Source of the DNA: Alistipes sp.
GTDB taxonomy: Bacteria; Bacteroidota; Bacteroidia; Bacteroidales; Rikenellaceae
NCBI GenBank assembly: GCA_021201825.1
Contig: JAJQED010000004.1
Span: forward strand, 124,001-188,000
Reading direction: 5' to 3'
DNA: 64,000 nucleotides
Made by a program: the position numbers and the translations under genes. The notes under the pieces were generated by a model. The model had not been told where the DNA came from. It searched no databases and saw only the letters and a list, made by a program, of their open reading frames with translations. This document shows positions 35,540-44,403 of this stretch, in pieces. The number at the start of each line of letters is the position of its first letter. Position 1 is the first letter of the stretch.

Positions 35540-36040
35540 ATGGAAAAGAGATTACAGTTGTTATTGCAGGAAATGGGGCTTACCCCGGCCAGATTTGCCG
35601 AGGCGATAGGTATACAACCGTCCGCTGTTTCACATCTTTTATCCGGGAGAAATAAGCCGAGCTTCGATCTATTATCAAAGATCCTTGTCCGCTTTCCTAC
35701 GGTCAATCCCCGATGGTTGATATTGGGAGAAGAACCCATTTTCACCGGCAGCATTCCTGCAGACCATCTGCAAGATTTACCCGAAATAAATTTAACTGAT
35801 GACCCGACCACTGGCAGTACTATCCCGTTAAGTGAAAAACTTATCTTTCCCGAAACCGAAATTCCGGTTCCGGATCCATATCCGATTGAGCCGCCGAAAA
35901 AGGAACCCGTAACTCATGACAAATTAGCGGATGGAATTGCAGCCGGGTTCGTTACTCACAAATCCCACGGGCTGATTAAATCCGTTATCATTTTCTTTGC
36001 CGACGGTACTTTCGAATCGTATCGACCCTCACGAGATTGA
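35540..36040 (+). CDS. XRE-family helix-turn-helix regulator
   Basis: A 166-residue DNA-binding protein. The Cro/CI-type helix-turn-helix covers about 2-60, with LTPARFAEAIGIQPSAVSHL and SGRNKPSFDLLSKILVRFP, then NPRWLILGEEPIF. A Pro/Thr-rich linker (about 65-125) leads to a short C-terminal segment, LIKSVIIFFADGTFESYRPS. Similar endings occur in other Bacteroidetes XRE proteins, by general recall. The ATG at 35540 fits; an upstream in-frame start at 35507 would lie within the promoter. It stands alone in an AT-rich patch, which hints at transfer. Targets are unknown. Confidence 0.85.
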   Translation: MEKRLQLLLQEMGLTPARFAEAIGIQPSAVSHLLSGRNKPSFDLLSKILVRFPTVNPRWLILGEEPIFTGSIPADHLQDLPEINLTDDPTTGSTIPLSEKLIFPETEIPVPDPYPIEPPKKEPVTHDKLADGIAAGFVTHKSHGLIKSVIIFFADGTFESYRPSRD

Positions 36041-36211
36041 TCTTTCCTGGTAAAATATAATTAGTATTATGTTAAATAATAATTCAAAGTTATCCCTACC
36101 GGGGTACCTTTAATTGATATCGGTTTTTTTCATGTCGGGTTCGGACACAGTTTCCCAACGGTAACAAGCAATCCGTAAAATGCCCTATCTTTGTATTAGA
36201 CACGAACGGAA
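36041..36211. other. AT-rich gap between the XRE gene and the zinc transporter genes
   Basis: 171 bp. It contains the promoter element at 36186-36193 and a T7 run at 36124-36130 after a weak ACCG...CGGT pairing. No gene is seen. Confidence 0.4.
36186..36193 (+). promoter_or_regulatory. -7 promoter element for the zinc transporter genes
   Basis: TATCTTTG, an exact TAnnTTTG match 18 bp before the ATG at 36212. No Zur-box palindrome was recognised nearby. Confidence 0.5.
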
Positions 36212-37120
36212 ATGAAAAAAAATCGAAAAACACTTCTCTTAGCCGCTCTATTTATCATTATAGTTGTTGCGCTGGCCACCGTTTTTATTTTATACGGACA
36301 GCGAGCCTCCAGTTCCACTATAAATACCAACAGGGAGCTCACGGTCAGTATTCCGCCGATCAAATACCTGGTTGACCGCATCACGGGAGGCGAAATTCCT
36401 GTAAATGTGATACTTCCGGCCGGATCGAGCCCCGAAACTTATGAACCGACCCCGAAACAGCTTAAAGACCTCGAACGCTCCCCTGTTATTTTTGTTACGG
36501 GACTTATAGATTTCGAGAACAGCCTCGCAGGAAAAACCGCCACAGCGGGAACTTTGACCGTGCCGTTACATTCCGGGATTCTACTTATCGAGGGTGAATG
36601 CGGCACGCACCATCATCACGAGAACGGCCATACGCATTCCCATGGTGTTGATCCACATATATGGGCGTCACCGGCCTGCCTCAAATGGATGGCGGCCAAT
36701 ATTTACAATAACCTGCCGGTCGAATATCTCAAAAATGATTACATCGCTAATTACGAACGCCTTATATCTGATATAGAGATCCTCGACGATACTATCCGTA
36801 GTATCCTCACCGAATCCGGTGTCACGGCATTTTTGATCTACCACCCTGCCCTCACTTATTACGCCCGCGATTACGGGCTGGAACAAATACAGCTCGAACA
36901 GGACGGGAAAGAGCCGTCGGTCGACAAACTGATACGGACCATATCCGATGCGAAAACCGCCGGGCTAAATAAAATTCTTTATCAAAAAGAATTCAGTATC
37001 AAGGCCGTAGAGACGGCAGCTAAAGATATAGGTGCGGTGCCCGTGGTTATCGATCCGCTCGATGAGAATATCTTTGAAAACCTTTTGACTATCACCAATA
37101 TTATCGCCGGGAATGAGTAA
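36212..37120 (+). CDS. Zinc-type ABC transporter substrate-binding protein
   Basis: A 302-residue cluster A-I (ZnuA/TroA-like) metal-binding protein. It is anchored by an N-terminal membrane segment (about 7-28, LLLAALFIIIVVALATVFIL) rather than a clear lipobox. A His-rich loop lies at 133-144 (HHHHENGHTHSH), just before GVDPHIWASP with the conserved metal His. IYHPALTYYARDYGL carries another His. At the position of the usual first metal His the sequence reads SPETYEPTP (73-81), so Glu replaces His. Zinc is the best guess from the His-rich loop; manganese is possible. It overlaps the ATPase gene by 8 bp. Confidence 0.9.
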   Translation: MKKNRKTLLLAALFIIIVVALATVFILYGQRASSSTINTNRELTVSIPPIKYLVDRITGGEIPVNVILPAGSSPETYEPTPKQLKDLERSPVIFVTGLIDFENSLAGKTATAGTLTVPLHSGILLIEGECGTHHHHENGHTHSHGVDPHIWASPACLKWMAANIYNNLPVEYLKNDYIANYERLISDIEILDDTIRSILTESGVTAFLIYHPALTYYARDYGLEQIQLEQDGKEPSVDKLIRTISDAKTAGLNKILYQKEFSIKAVETAAKDIGAVPVVIDPLDENIFENLLTITNIIAGNE

Positions 37121-37862
37121 GCAGCCATTGATATCATTGTCCGGCCTATCCGTCAGCTACGGTACAAACCGGGTGTTGACCGGAGTAGATCTCGATATTT
37201 TCAGCGACGATTTCCTGGGTATAATCGGACCGAATGGCGGAGGCAAAACCACTTTGGTCAAAGCGATTCTCGGCACAATACCCTACTCCGGAACCATCAT
37301 CTACGCGGAGCCGGTACGCGGCATACACGGCTCGATCGGCTACCTACCCCAGGTGAACGGCTTCGACCGTAACTTCCCGATCACCATACAGGAACTGGTA
37401 CTGTCCGGCCTGCAGGGGCGCAAAGGACTGACTGGCAGCTACCGGAGCGAAGATAAAGAAAAGGCACTGCAACTTCTCCAGACCGTAGGAATAACCTGCA
37501 TTGCGAAAAAACCGGTTAATGAAATTTCCGGCGGCCAGTTGCAGAGGGCTTTACTATGCAGGGCGTTGATCCCGGACCCCCGGTTGCTTATTTTGGACGA
37601 ACCGGCCAATTTCGTTGACAACGATTTCGAACGGGAACTATATGACATCCTTCGCCTGCTTAACAAACGCATGGCCATCGTTATGGTCTCCCACGACCTG
37701 GGAACGATAAGTTCTGTGGTAAAAAATATCGTCTGCGTCAACCGGACGGTTCACCGTCATCCGTCGAACGAGATCACATACGAACAACTTGCCAACTATA
37801 ATTGCCCGATGCAGATACTGCACCATGACGAAGTGCCGCATACGGTCTTGGGCAAACACTGA
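37113..37862 (+). CDS. Metal ABC transporter ATP-binding protein
   Basis: A 249-residue ATPase of the ZnuC/MntB type. Visible are the P-loop GPNGGGKTTLVKAI, the Q-loop region GYLPQVNGFDRNFP, the ABC signature ISGGQLQRALLCRALI, Walker B LLILDEPANF and the switch His in VMVSHDLG. Walker B carries PANF where most members have PxxG/V, as in this family (DEPTAGVD versus DEPANFVD). The gene overlaps the binding-protein gene, so they act together. No permease gene follows: the next gene, six bases on, is nnr. The transmembrane partner must be elsewhere. Confidence 0.92.
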   Translation: MSKQPLISLSGLSVSYGTNRVLTGVDLDIFSDDFLGIIGPNGGGKTTLVKAILGTIPYSGTIIYAEPVRGIHGSIGYLPQVNGFDRNFPITIQELVLSGLQGRKGLTGSYRSEDKEKALQLLQTVGITCIAKKPVNEISGGQLQRALLCRALIPDPRLLILDEPANFVDNDFERELYDILRLLNKRMAIVMVSHDLGTISSVVKNIVCVNRTVHRHPSNEITYEQLANYNCPMQILHHDEVPHTVLGKH

Positions 37863-37868
37863 CCTATT

Positions 37869-39368
37869 ATGAAAATACTTACAGGAACCCAGATTCGGGA
37901 GGCCGACCTGGCCACCATGGAAAACGAGCCGGTCTCCTCGCTCGAATTGATGGAAAGGGCCGCCGAGGCAATGGCCGGTGAAATTTGCGGCATGGTCCCG
38001 CAGGATGCCCACCTGCTGATCGTTGCGGGTAAGGGGAACAACGGAGGTGACGGACTCGCTATCGCCCGTATCATGTCTAATGCCGGCTTCCGGTGTTCGG
38101 TGCTTCTTCCCTACCCTGTCAGGGAGATGGGTGAAGAGGACCGTATTAATTTCGAGAGGCTTCCCGAAGAAATTGATGTTTTTACCGATGTTGCCGCAAC
38201 TCCGTGGGACCGGTACAAATTCATTATCGATGCGCTGCTTGGATCCGGCTTAAAAGGCGAGGTGGACAGGCATGCTTTAAAAGTAATAAATGCCGTTAAC
38301 TATCAGTGTGCCAAAGTTATTTCAATAGACCTACCGTCGGGTATGCATACCGAACCGCCCAACGATCCGGCCAATATCATCCGAGCCGACATTACCCTCA
38401 CGGTCCAGTTCCCTAAATTATCGATGCTGCTTCCCGAGGCCGGCGATTGCTGCGGGGATATAAAGATCGTAGATATCGACCTTGATTCCGACTTTATCGC
38501 CCGATCTGATTCCAATTACTTTCTTGTCGAAGAAGAACTTATAGCCGGCTTATTAAAGAAACGGTTGAAGTTTTCCAATAAAGGAACCTACGGCCATGCA
38601 CTGGTCGTTGCCGGCTCATCCGATATGATGGGTGCGGCTATCCTCGCCGTTAACGGGGCTTTACGTTCCGGGTGTGGGCTAGTTACGGCCCATATCCCCG
38701 AGAAACAATCCATGGCGATCTATACCAGTGTTCCGTCGGCGATGGTCAGCGCCGACAAAGGACGGTTTTTCACTTCACTGCCGCAGGAACTCGACAAGTT
38801 GGCCGTATGCGGGATAGGCCCGGGCATCGGCCAACGGGACGAGACGGTCAAAGCCCTTACCCGTTTACTGCATGCCTATCGAAAACCGATGGTTTTAGAT
38901 GCGGATGCTTTGAATATACTCTCAATCCATAAAGAGTTATTCGGGCTGGTTCCTCCGGGTTCAGTTCTTACCCCCCACCCCGGTGAGTTCCAGCGGCTCG
39001 TCGGTGAGTGGGACGGCGAGAGCCGAAAGCTCCAAAAACTCCGGGAACTTTCCAGAAATATTTCCTCGACGGTCGTCCTCAAAGGGGCCAATACTGCCGT
39101 TTGCCTGGCCGACGGGAGGATATTCTTCAACCCGACCGGCACGGCGGGTATGGCCAAGGGGGGCAGCGGCGATGTACTCACCGGATTCATCACAGGATTG
39201 ATGGCCCGTGGCTATTGCGGTGAGCATGCCGCGTTGCTCGGGGTTTATCTACACGGACTGGGTGGGGAGAAAGCCGCAGAATATTACGGGACCGAGGCTA
39301 TGAACAGTGCCGACCTGCCGGACTTTATCGCCGAGGCTTACCGGGAACTGGAAACATCAAAGGAATAG
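37869..39368 (+). CDS. nnr: Bifunctional NAD(P)H-hydrate epimerase/ADP-dependent dehydratase
   Basis: Repairs hydrated NAD(P)H. The N-terminal YjeF_N domain (about 1-215) epimerises NAD(P)HX, with VAGKGNNGGDGLAIARI and FIIDALLGSGLKG. The C-terminal ribokinase-like domain (about 230-499) dehydrates it using ADP, with SNKGTYGHALVVAGS, LTPHPGEFQRL, LKGANTAVCLADGR and the terminal GMAKGGSGDVLTGFI. It has 499 residues, the standard fused length. It lies six bases after the metal ABC ATPase gene, which may be co-transcription of convenience. Confidence 0.95.
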   Translation: MKILTGTQIREADLATMENEPVSSLELMERAAEAMAGEICGMVPQDAHLLIVAGKGNNGGDGLAIARIMSNAGFRCSVLLPYPVREMGEEDRINFERLPEEIDVFTDVAATPWDRYKFIIDALLGSGLKGEVDRHALKVINAVNYQCAKVISIDLPSGMHTEPPNDPANIIRADITLTVQFPKLSMLLPEAGDCCGDIKIVDIDLDSDFIARSDSNYFLVEEELIAGLLKKRLKFSNKGTYGHALVVAGSSDMMGAAILAVNGALRSGCGLVTAHIPEKQSMAIYTSVPSAMVSADKGRFFTSLPQELDKLAVCGIGPGIGQRDETVKALTRLLHAYRKPMVLDADALNILSIHKELFGLVPPGSVLTPHPGEFQRLVGEWDGESRKLQKLRELSRNISSTVVLKGANTAVCLADGRIFFNPTGTAGMAKGGSGDVLTGFITGLMARGYCGEHAALLGVYLHGLGGEKAAEYYGTEAMNSADLPDFIAEAYRELETSKE

Positions 39369-39392
39369 GAACCGACACATAAAGTGTAATCC

Positions 39393-40481
39393 ATGCTTAG
39401 ATATCTGAATTTATACCTGTTCTTGCTGCTAATTGGAGCTAATGCTCCCCTCAGCGGGCAGAAACTCATTGTAAATGAAACGCTGCGCACGAGCGGCGGG
39501 GATATCGGTGAGGTGTTGTCCCTTTGGGAGGGATATTTCGAGCATATGAGTGAGGGCGGTCAGAGTTTGGACAGCGAAGCCGCCCCGGCGGTTATTTTTG
39601 ACGATCCGATCGCCTACACCATGACTCCGCTTGTGCCCGTCTATGCCCGTGGCAACAATTATACTTTCGATATCCGCAGGATCGACCAGAAGTATTTCGA
39701 GATAGATAATATCTTATACTTCGAAACCGGAGACGCCCCTGTCGTCTTTTTTATTTACCGTCACTGCGCTTTTTTGAACGATAGCGGCCGCTTTGAATTA
39801 TGTAGTTACTTTCAAAGCATCAAGCCTATTCTCGGTAAATTCTCGACAGAATATATCGATTTTTATTACCCTTCTCATTACGGTTTCGATACGAAGAAAG
39901 CCCGTTCGACCGGGGAGTTTATCGAAAGGCTTATCCGGATGTATGAATTCGGCAGTGCGGAGAAAGCCGTGTATATAGTTTCGAACAATCTGGACGAATG
40001 CAACTCCATCCTGGGATTCAAATACTCCATACTTCAGAGCCACGATAAAAACGCCGGGGCTTACATATACCCCAACATAATTATTTCCCAGAGGGAAGAC
40101 CATCTTCATGAGCTCGTTCACCTGGTATTTAAAAGAAATTATCCGGATGGTTCGGACTTTATCCATGAAAGAGTGGCTACTTATTACGGCGGCTCGGCAG
40201 GCAGGACTTTCGAAGAGCTTGGGCAGGAGTTGCGAGCCTTTATTAAGGATAACCCTGAAATGGATTTATTGGAAGTGGCGGAAAAAAGGTATTCGGGTGA
40301 CCCTGTCGGAACTTTTCACAATACACTCGCCGCGATGGTAGTGGATTATACGATACAATACGGCGGGGAGCGATCGGTCAAAGAATTGTTTATGTACCGT
40401 GACATCAGCGATATACTATACATCTGTTTTGGTGTCGGCGAGCAAAATATTTCCGCTTTTTTGTGGAACCTTTGCAAATAA
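39393..40481 (+). CDS. Secreted HExxH metallopeptidase-like protein
   Basis: A 362-residue exported protein not recognised beyond its motif. It has a signal peptide (MLRYLNLYLFLLLIGANAPLSG). The zinc motif is HELVH at 239-243. A second acidic ligand is likely E259 in DFIHERVATYYGG, 15 residues after the second His, a spacing seen in gluzincins of the peptidase MA-like group. The segment before (IYPNIIISQRED) is the strand that usually precedes the helix. The gene is slightly more AT-rich than its neighbours. It lies 24 bp after nnr. A protease role is inferred from the motif. Confidence 0.72.
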   Translation: MLRYLNLYLFLLLIGANAPLSGQKLIVNETLRTSGGDIGEVLSLWEGYFEHMSEGGQSLDSEAAPAVIFDDPIAYTMTPLVPVYARGNNYTFDIRRIDQKYFEIDNILYFETGDAPVVFFIYRHCAFLNDSGRFELCSYFQSIKPILGKFSTEYIDFYYPSHYGFDTKKARSTGEFIERLIRMYEFGSAEKAVYIVSNNLDECNSILGFKYSILQSHDKNAGAYIYPNIIISQREDHLHELVHLVFKRNYPDGSDFIHERVATYYGGSAGRTFEELGQELRAFIKDNPEMDLLEVAEKRYSGDPVGTFHNTLAAMVVDYTIQYGGERSVKELFMYRDISDILYICFGVGEQNISAFLWNLCK

Positions 40482-40497
40482 ATTTACCGTTGCCCGG

Positions 40498-40505
40498 TAA
40501 CTTTG
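40498..40505 (+). promoter_or_regulatory. -7 promoter element
   Basis: TAACTTTG with TTTG 23 bp upstream (40471-40474), about 45 bp before the ATG at 40551. The two parts fit the Bacteroidetes promoter. Confidence 0.55.
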
Positions 40506-40550
40506 ATTATCTTTACCGGCAAAGTATGAATTTTAACACAGAATCAAGTT

Positions 40551-40832
40551 ATGGCAAGTTTAAGAAAGTTAAAGCGCGATATTGACTTCCTGATCGAGGA
40601 GGTTGTGTCCGACAGTTACCTCACCATATATTTCCACCCTGACAAGAAAGAGCAGGGGGTAGATATAATACATAAAGCGGTAGGACTTCGTAACGATCTG
40701 TTTCAGCGGGCCAACAACCCGGTGGAGAAAAACAATCCGCACCTTGTCCGCAAGCATTACCGGCAGATTAGGCTCGACATGCTCAAAGGCATCGACGGAC
40801 TTTTTAACGAGTTGAGCGAGGCGAATAAATAG
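40551..40832 (+). CDS. Small conserved Bacteroidetes protein of unknown function
   Basis: A 93-residue, helical, soluble protein starting MASLRKLKRDIDFLIEEVVS. It has the features of a small conserved protein of Bacteroidales (LRKLKRDID and YFHPDKKEQG near the middle), with no known domain. It ends KGIDGLFNELSEANK. Its own promoter lies upstream and a terminator follows. The function is unknown; conservation in other Bacteroidales is from memory. Confidence 0.78.
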   Translation: MASLRKLKRDIDFLIEEVVSDSYLTIYFHPDKKEQGVDIIHKAVGLRNDLFQRANNPVEKNNPHLVRKHYRQIRLDMLKGIDGLFNELSEANK

Positions 40833-40853
40833 CTGTCAACAACATCCGATTAG

Positions 40854-40880
40854 CAAGGGGGCGCAAATGCGCCCCCCTTG
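40854..40880 (+). terminator. Terminator after the small conserved gene
   Basis: CAAGGGGGCGCA and TGCGCCCCCCTTG pair with one bulged C around an AA loop, then TTAATTTT. Confidence 0.75.
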
Positions 40881-40954
40881 TTAATTTTGGGGAAGGAATG
40901 GTCCGCCCAGAACCGGCCCCTGACAACCTTACCCCGGGAGCTTAATCGACCGCA

Positions 40955-40999
40955 CCCAATAATAAAGCCACATCCGATGGATGCGGCTTTATTATTGGG
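40955..40999. terminator. Bidirectional terminator at the end of the nqr operon
   Basis: CCCAATAATAAAGCC pairs over 15 bp with its complement, then an A-C mismatch and CATCC/GGATG with a GAT loop. It serves nqrF on the minus strand. Confidence 0.85.
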
Positions 41000-41014
41000 C
41001 AGACCCCTGTCTTA

Positions 41015-42259
41015 TCAGGATCCGAAGTCGTCGAACATTATGTTTTCGGGCGGAACCCCGAGATCGTCGAGCATTTTCAATACGGCCGAGATCATCATCG
41101 GCGGACCGCAGAGGTAGTATTCGATATCTTCGGGCGCATCGTGGTCCTTTAGGTAATTATCGAAGATCACCTGGTGGATAAAGCCAGTCTTACCGGTCCA
41201 GTTGTCCTCCGGTTTGGGTTCCGACAGCCCGATGGTGAACTTGAAATTCGGGAACTCCTTTTCGATAGCTTCGAACTGGTCCTGGTAGAAAACTTCCCTC
41301 AGGCTTCTTGCCCCGTACCAGAACGTTACCGGAAGCTCAGTCTTCTCCGTATGGAACAGGTGGAAAATATGCGAGCGCATCGGGGCCATACCTGCCCCAC
41401 CCCCAATGAACATTTTTTCATTCGGGGTATTCTTGATAAAGAACTCCCCGTAAGGTCCCGAAATGGTAACCTTGTCACCCGGCTTGCGGGAAAAAATGTA
41501 GGACGAGCAGATGCCCGGGTTAACGTTCATAAACGCTCCCGCATTGCGGTCCCACGGCGGAGTGGCGATACGGATATTGAGCATTATAATATTACCCTCG
41601 GCCGGGTGGTTGGCCATGGAGTATGCCCGGAATGTAGGCTCGGGATTTTTGGTGACCAAATCCCACATCTTCATGCTGTCCCAGTCTTCGTGGTACTCTT
41701 TCTCGATATCGAAATCGGCGAATTTTATTCCATCGTATTTCGGGATGTCCACCTGTATGTAACCGCCGGAACGGAAGTTCAGGTTCTCACCCTCGGGAAG
41801 CCTCACAACGAATTCCTTAATGAAAGTTGCCACGTTGTGGTTCGACACCACCTCGCATTCCCATTTCTTCACGCCCAGGACTTCTTCCGGAACATGTATC
41901 TTCATACTCTCCTTGACTTTCACCTGGCATCCGAGCCTCCATTTATCTTTCTGCTGCTTGCGGGTGAAGAAATTCACTTCCGTGGGCAGTATCTCACCGC
42001 CTCCCTCCAGCACCTGGCATTTGCACATTCCACACGAACCGCCGCCCCCGCAAGCGGACGGCAGGAAGATCCCGTTGTCCGAAAGGGTATTGAGCAGGGT
42101 CGAGCCGGACTCTACGGTCAGCACTTTTTCGCCGCCGTTGATATCCACAGTAACGGCACCCGAAGTGGTGAGTTTGGCCTTGGCATACAGGAGCAGGGCT
42201 ACCAGCAGGAGCGTTACAACAAGGAAAGCCGCAATGGCCGCTATAATAGTTAGATTCAT
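41015..42259 (-). CDS. nqrF: Na+-translocating NADH-quinone reductase subunit F
   Basis: NADH-oxidising subunit of the sodium-pumping respiratory complex. It has 414 residues. One N-terminal membrane segment (about 3-26) is followed by a 2Fe-2S ferredoxin domain with Cys at 70, 76, 79 and 111 ([12 protein letters not shown], and RLGCQV). The FAD domain has [11 protein letters not shown], and the NADH domain has [15 protein letters not shown] and [10 protein letters not shown]. Last gene of nqrABCDEF, 20 bp after nqrE. Electrons enter here and pass to the membrane subunits. Confidence 0.97.
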   Translation of the reverse strand: MNLTIIAAIAAFLVVTLLLVALLLYAKAKLTTSGAVTVDINGGEKVLTVESGSTLLNTLSDNGIFLPSACGGGGSCGMCKCQVLEGGGEILPTEVNFFTRKQQKDKWRLGCQVKVKESMKIHVPEEVLGVKKWECEVVSNHNVATFIKEFVVRLPEGENLNFRSGGYIQVDIPKYDGIKFADFDIEKEYHEDWDSMKMWDLVTKNPEPTFRAYSMANHPAEGNIIMLNIRIATPPWDRNAGAFMNVNPGICSSYIFSRKPGDKVTISGPYGEFFIKNTPNEKMFIGGGAGMAPMRSHIFHLFHTEKTELPVTFWYGARSLREVFYQDQFEAIEKEFPNFKFTIGLSEPKPEDNWTGKTGFIHQVIFDNYLKDHDAPEDIEYYLCGPPMMISAVLKMLDDLGVPPENIMFDDFGS

Positions 42260-42279
42260 CGTCGTTATCTCTTATCGTT

Positions 42280-42897
42280 CTACAACTGGATACCGAGGAA
42301 AGTCATAAAGGCGATCCCCATAAGCCCCGTGATTATAAAAGTTATACCTACGCCTTTGAGCGGTTTGGGAATATCGGAATACGATATCTTCTCCCGGATT
42401 GCCGCCATCATCACAATGGCCAGCCACCATCCGATACCCGAACCGAAGCCGAACGCCGTCGCTTCGCCGATATTGACATAAGCCCTCTCTTGCATAAAGA
42501 GCGAACCTCCGAGGATAGCGCAGTTTACGGCGATAAGCGGCAGGAAGATACCCAGCTGGTTATACAGCGCGGGAGCGAACTTCTCTATCACCATCTCCAC
42601 CAACTGCACGAACGAGGCGATAACCGCTATAAAGAGGATGAACGTAAGGAAACTCAGGTCCACATCCGCCATCGACGGACTGATCCAGCTCAGGGCACCC
42701 TCTTTCAGGATATATTCGTTTATAAGGTAGTTGAGCGGCACCGTGACGGTAAGCACGAAGACGACCGCTATACCGAGGCCCATCGCTGTCTTGACGCTCT
42801 TGCTTACGGCAATGTAGGAACACATACCGAAGAAGTAGGCGAAGACCATATTGTCGATAAAGATCGACTTTATGAAAATATTCAATGCACTTTCCAT
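42280..42897 (-). CDS. nqrE: Na+-translocating NADH-quinone reductase subunit E
   Basis: A 205-residue integral membrane subunit with six hydrophobic helices, homologous to NqrD and to RnfA. It starts [20 protein letters not shown] and has the conserved [12 protein letters not shown] and [11 protein letters not shown]. Each of the half-domains carries a conserved Cys thought to bind a membrane 2Fe-2S centre shared with NqrD. It lies between nqrD (9 bp) and nqrF. Confidence 0.96.
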   Translation of the reverse strand: MESALNIFIKSIFIDNMVFAYFFGMCSYIAVSKSVKTAMGLGIAVVFVLTVTVPLNYLINEYILKEGALSWISPSMADVDLSFLTFILFIAVIASFVQLVEMVIEKFAPALYNQLGIFLPLIAVNCAILGGSLFMQERAYVNIGEATAFGFGSGIGWWLAIVMMAAIREKISYSDIPKPLKGVGITFIITGLMGIAFMTFLGIQL

Positions 42898-42906
42898 CTT
42901 ACGGTA

Positions 42907-43551
42907 CTATTTTTCGATTAGGTTTTTGTTCCAGCTGCGGTGTATCCAGATAATAAGGCCTACCAGTATGAGCGCCATGGGCGGCAGCAGCATAAGCCCG
43001 TTGTCCGAATAACCGGCCTCGTAGAAAGACTGCGGTATCACTTTGTATCCCCACAGGGTCCCGGCGCCGAACAGTTCGCGGAAGAAACCCACGATTATCA
43101 GGATGATCCCGTAACCCAACCCGTTGCCGATTCCGTCTATGAACGCCGGCCACGGCTTGTTGCCCAGAGCGAACGCTTCCACGCGCCCCATGATGATACA
43201 GTTGGTAATGATAAGGCCTACGAACACCGACAGCTGTTTGCTCACATCGTAAACGAACGCCTTAAGCACCTGGTCCACGAGGATCACCAGGAACGCTATC
43301 ACAACCAGCTGTACGATTATCCTGATGCGCGGCGGTACGGTCTTGCGCAGCAGCGACATGATCACGTTCGCAAGTCCCATAACCGCTATCACCGAGAGGG
43401 CCATAACGAACGCCGGTTTGAGTTTGGCGGTCACGGCCAGCGCCGAACAAATCCCGAGTATCTGGACAATGATAGGATTGTCCTGGTTGAGCGGGTTTGT
43501 CAGCAGTTTCATATTCTTTGCCGAGAACAACGGCTCTTTCTCTTTACTCAT
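42907..43551 (-). CDS. nqrD: Na+-translocating NADH-quinone reductase subunit D
   Basis: A 214-residue polytopic membrane subunit paired with NqrE. It starts MSKEKEPLFSAKNMKLLTNP and has LGICSALAVTAKLKPAFVM and the conserved TNCIIMGRVEAFAL. The short charged N-terminus is typical of the Bacteroidetes form. Its start overlaps the nqrC end by 8 bp, so the two are translationally coupled. Confidence 0.96.
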   Translation of the reverse strand: MSKEKEPLFSAKNMKLLTNPLNQDNPIIVQILGICSALAVTAKLKPAFVMALSVIAVMGLANVIMSLLRKTVPPRIRIIVQLVVIAFLVILVDQVLKAFVYDVSKQLSVFVGLIITNCIIMGRVEAFALGNKPWPAFIDGIGNGLGYGIILIIVGFFRELFGAGTLWGYKVIPQSFYEAGYSDNGLMLLPPMALILVGLIIWIHRSWNKNLIEK

Positions 43552-44398
43552 TTTGATCGACAGTTAAGGGTTCGTCCTCTCCTACTAAATCCGGGGTGGA
43601 TTCCCCGGTAAGGTGGATCGGGGTTTCTTCGACGTCGAGGTCCACTTCACCCGCTACGGGGCTGTGTCCGGTGGCCTCTTTGACGATGAAACCGGCATAA
43701 TCGGATAGGTTTTCCTTGATCATATTTTCGACCCCACGGCTGGTTATCGTACCGCCGCTCACCGCATCCACGGCATTGTCGTTACCGGCGGAATTACCTT
43801 TCAGGACCGATATACCCACCAGCCTGTCGCCGGAGAATATGCTCTTGTTTTTGAACTGGTCCTCGAACTGGGGTGTAGCGATTTCGGCACCAAGGCCGGG
43901 AGTCTCGCTCTTATGGTCGAAAACTACGCCGTAGATAGTCCTCCAATCGTCGTTCAGCGCAAGATAGCCCCACACCGGACCCCACAGGCCTGCGCCGTAG
44001 AGGGGTATTATGTAGCGCATCGTGCCGTCGTCCGACCGGCTTACAAATATCGGAAGAAGCCTTTGGTCTTCCGGCTTGCCGTATTCCTTTTTCAGGTCGG
44101 CAAGCAGCGCGAACGCGTCCGCATCCTCTACCTTTTCTCCGTTGGGCCTTACCGCATAGCTGTCCACGATGTACTTTTCGTACTGCTCATTGATATAGGC
44201 AGTTTTGTCTTCCGCCTTGGCTGCCCCGGCTCCCTCGCCGATAGACTGCAGTATAGCGCTCTTCATTTCATTCTCGGCGTTCGCTTTTTGCAGCGGCTGG
44301 AGCTGCATGGCCGCGAAAGAGAGTATAAGGGCTACGACCACCACCATTATGGTGGAGTAAACGATAATGTATGTATTGCTGTTCTTATTCATGGCCAC
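43544..44398 (-). CDS. nqrC: Na+-translocating NADH-quinone reductase subunit C
   Basis: A 284-residue subunit with one N-terminal membrane helix (about 9-30) and a periplasmic FMN domain. The flavin is linked to a Thr in DAVSGGTITSRGVENM. The usual NqrC motif is SGATxTS; here Gly replaces Ala. The tail after about 240 is acidic (GEVDLDVEETPI and on), longer than in the Vibrio enzyme. It lies five bases after nqrB. Confidence 0.95.
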   Translation of the reverse strand: MAMNKNSNTYIIVYSTIMVVVVALILSFAAMQLQPLQKANAENEMKSAILQSIGEGAGAAKAEDKTAYINEQYEKYIVDSYAVRPNGEKVEDADAFALLADLKKEYGKPEDQRLLPIFVSRSDDGTMRYIIPLYGAGLWGPVWGYLALNDDWRTIYGVVFDHKSETPGLGAEIATPQFEDQFKNKSIFSGDRLVGISVLKGNSAGNDNAVDAVSGGTITSRGVENMIKENLSDYAGFIVKEATGHSPVAGEVDLDVEETPIHLTGESTPDLVGEDEPLTVDQNE

Positions 44399-44403
44399 CT
44401 CCC

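Noticed and set aside
36101..36130. Terminator after the XRE gene
   Set aside because: The arms ACCG and CGGT are too short and far apart for a convincing stem, although a T7 run follows.
41174..42253. A 359-codon frame antisense to nqrF
   Set aside because: It lies fully within nqrF and has no recognisable domain.
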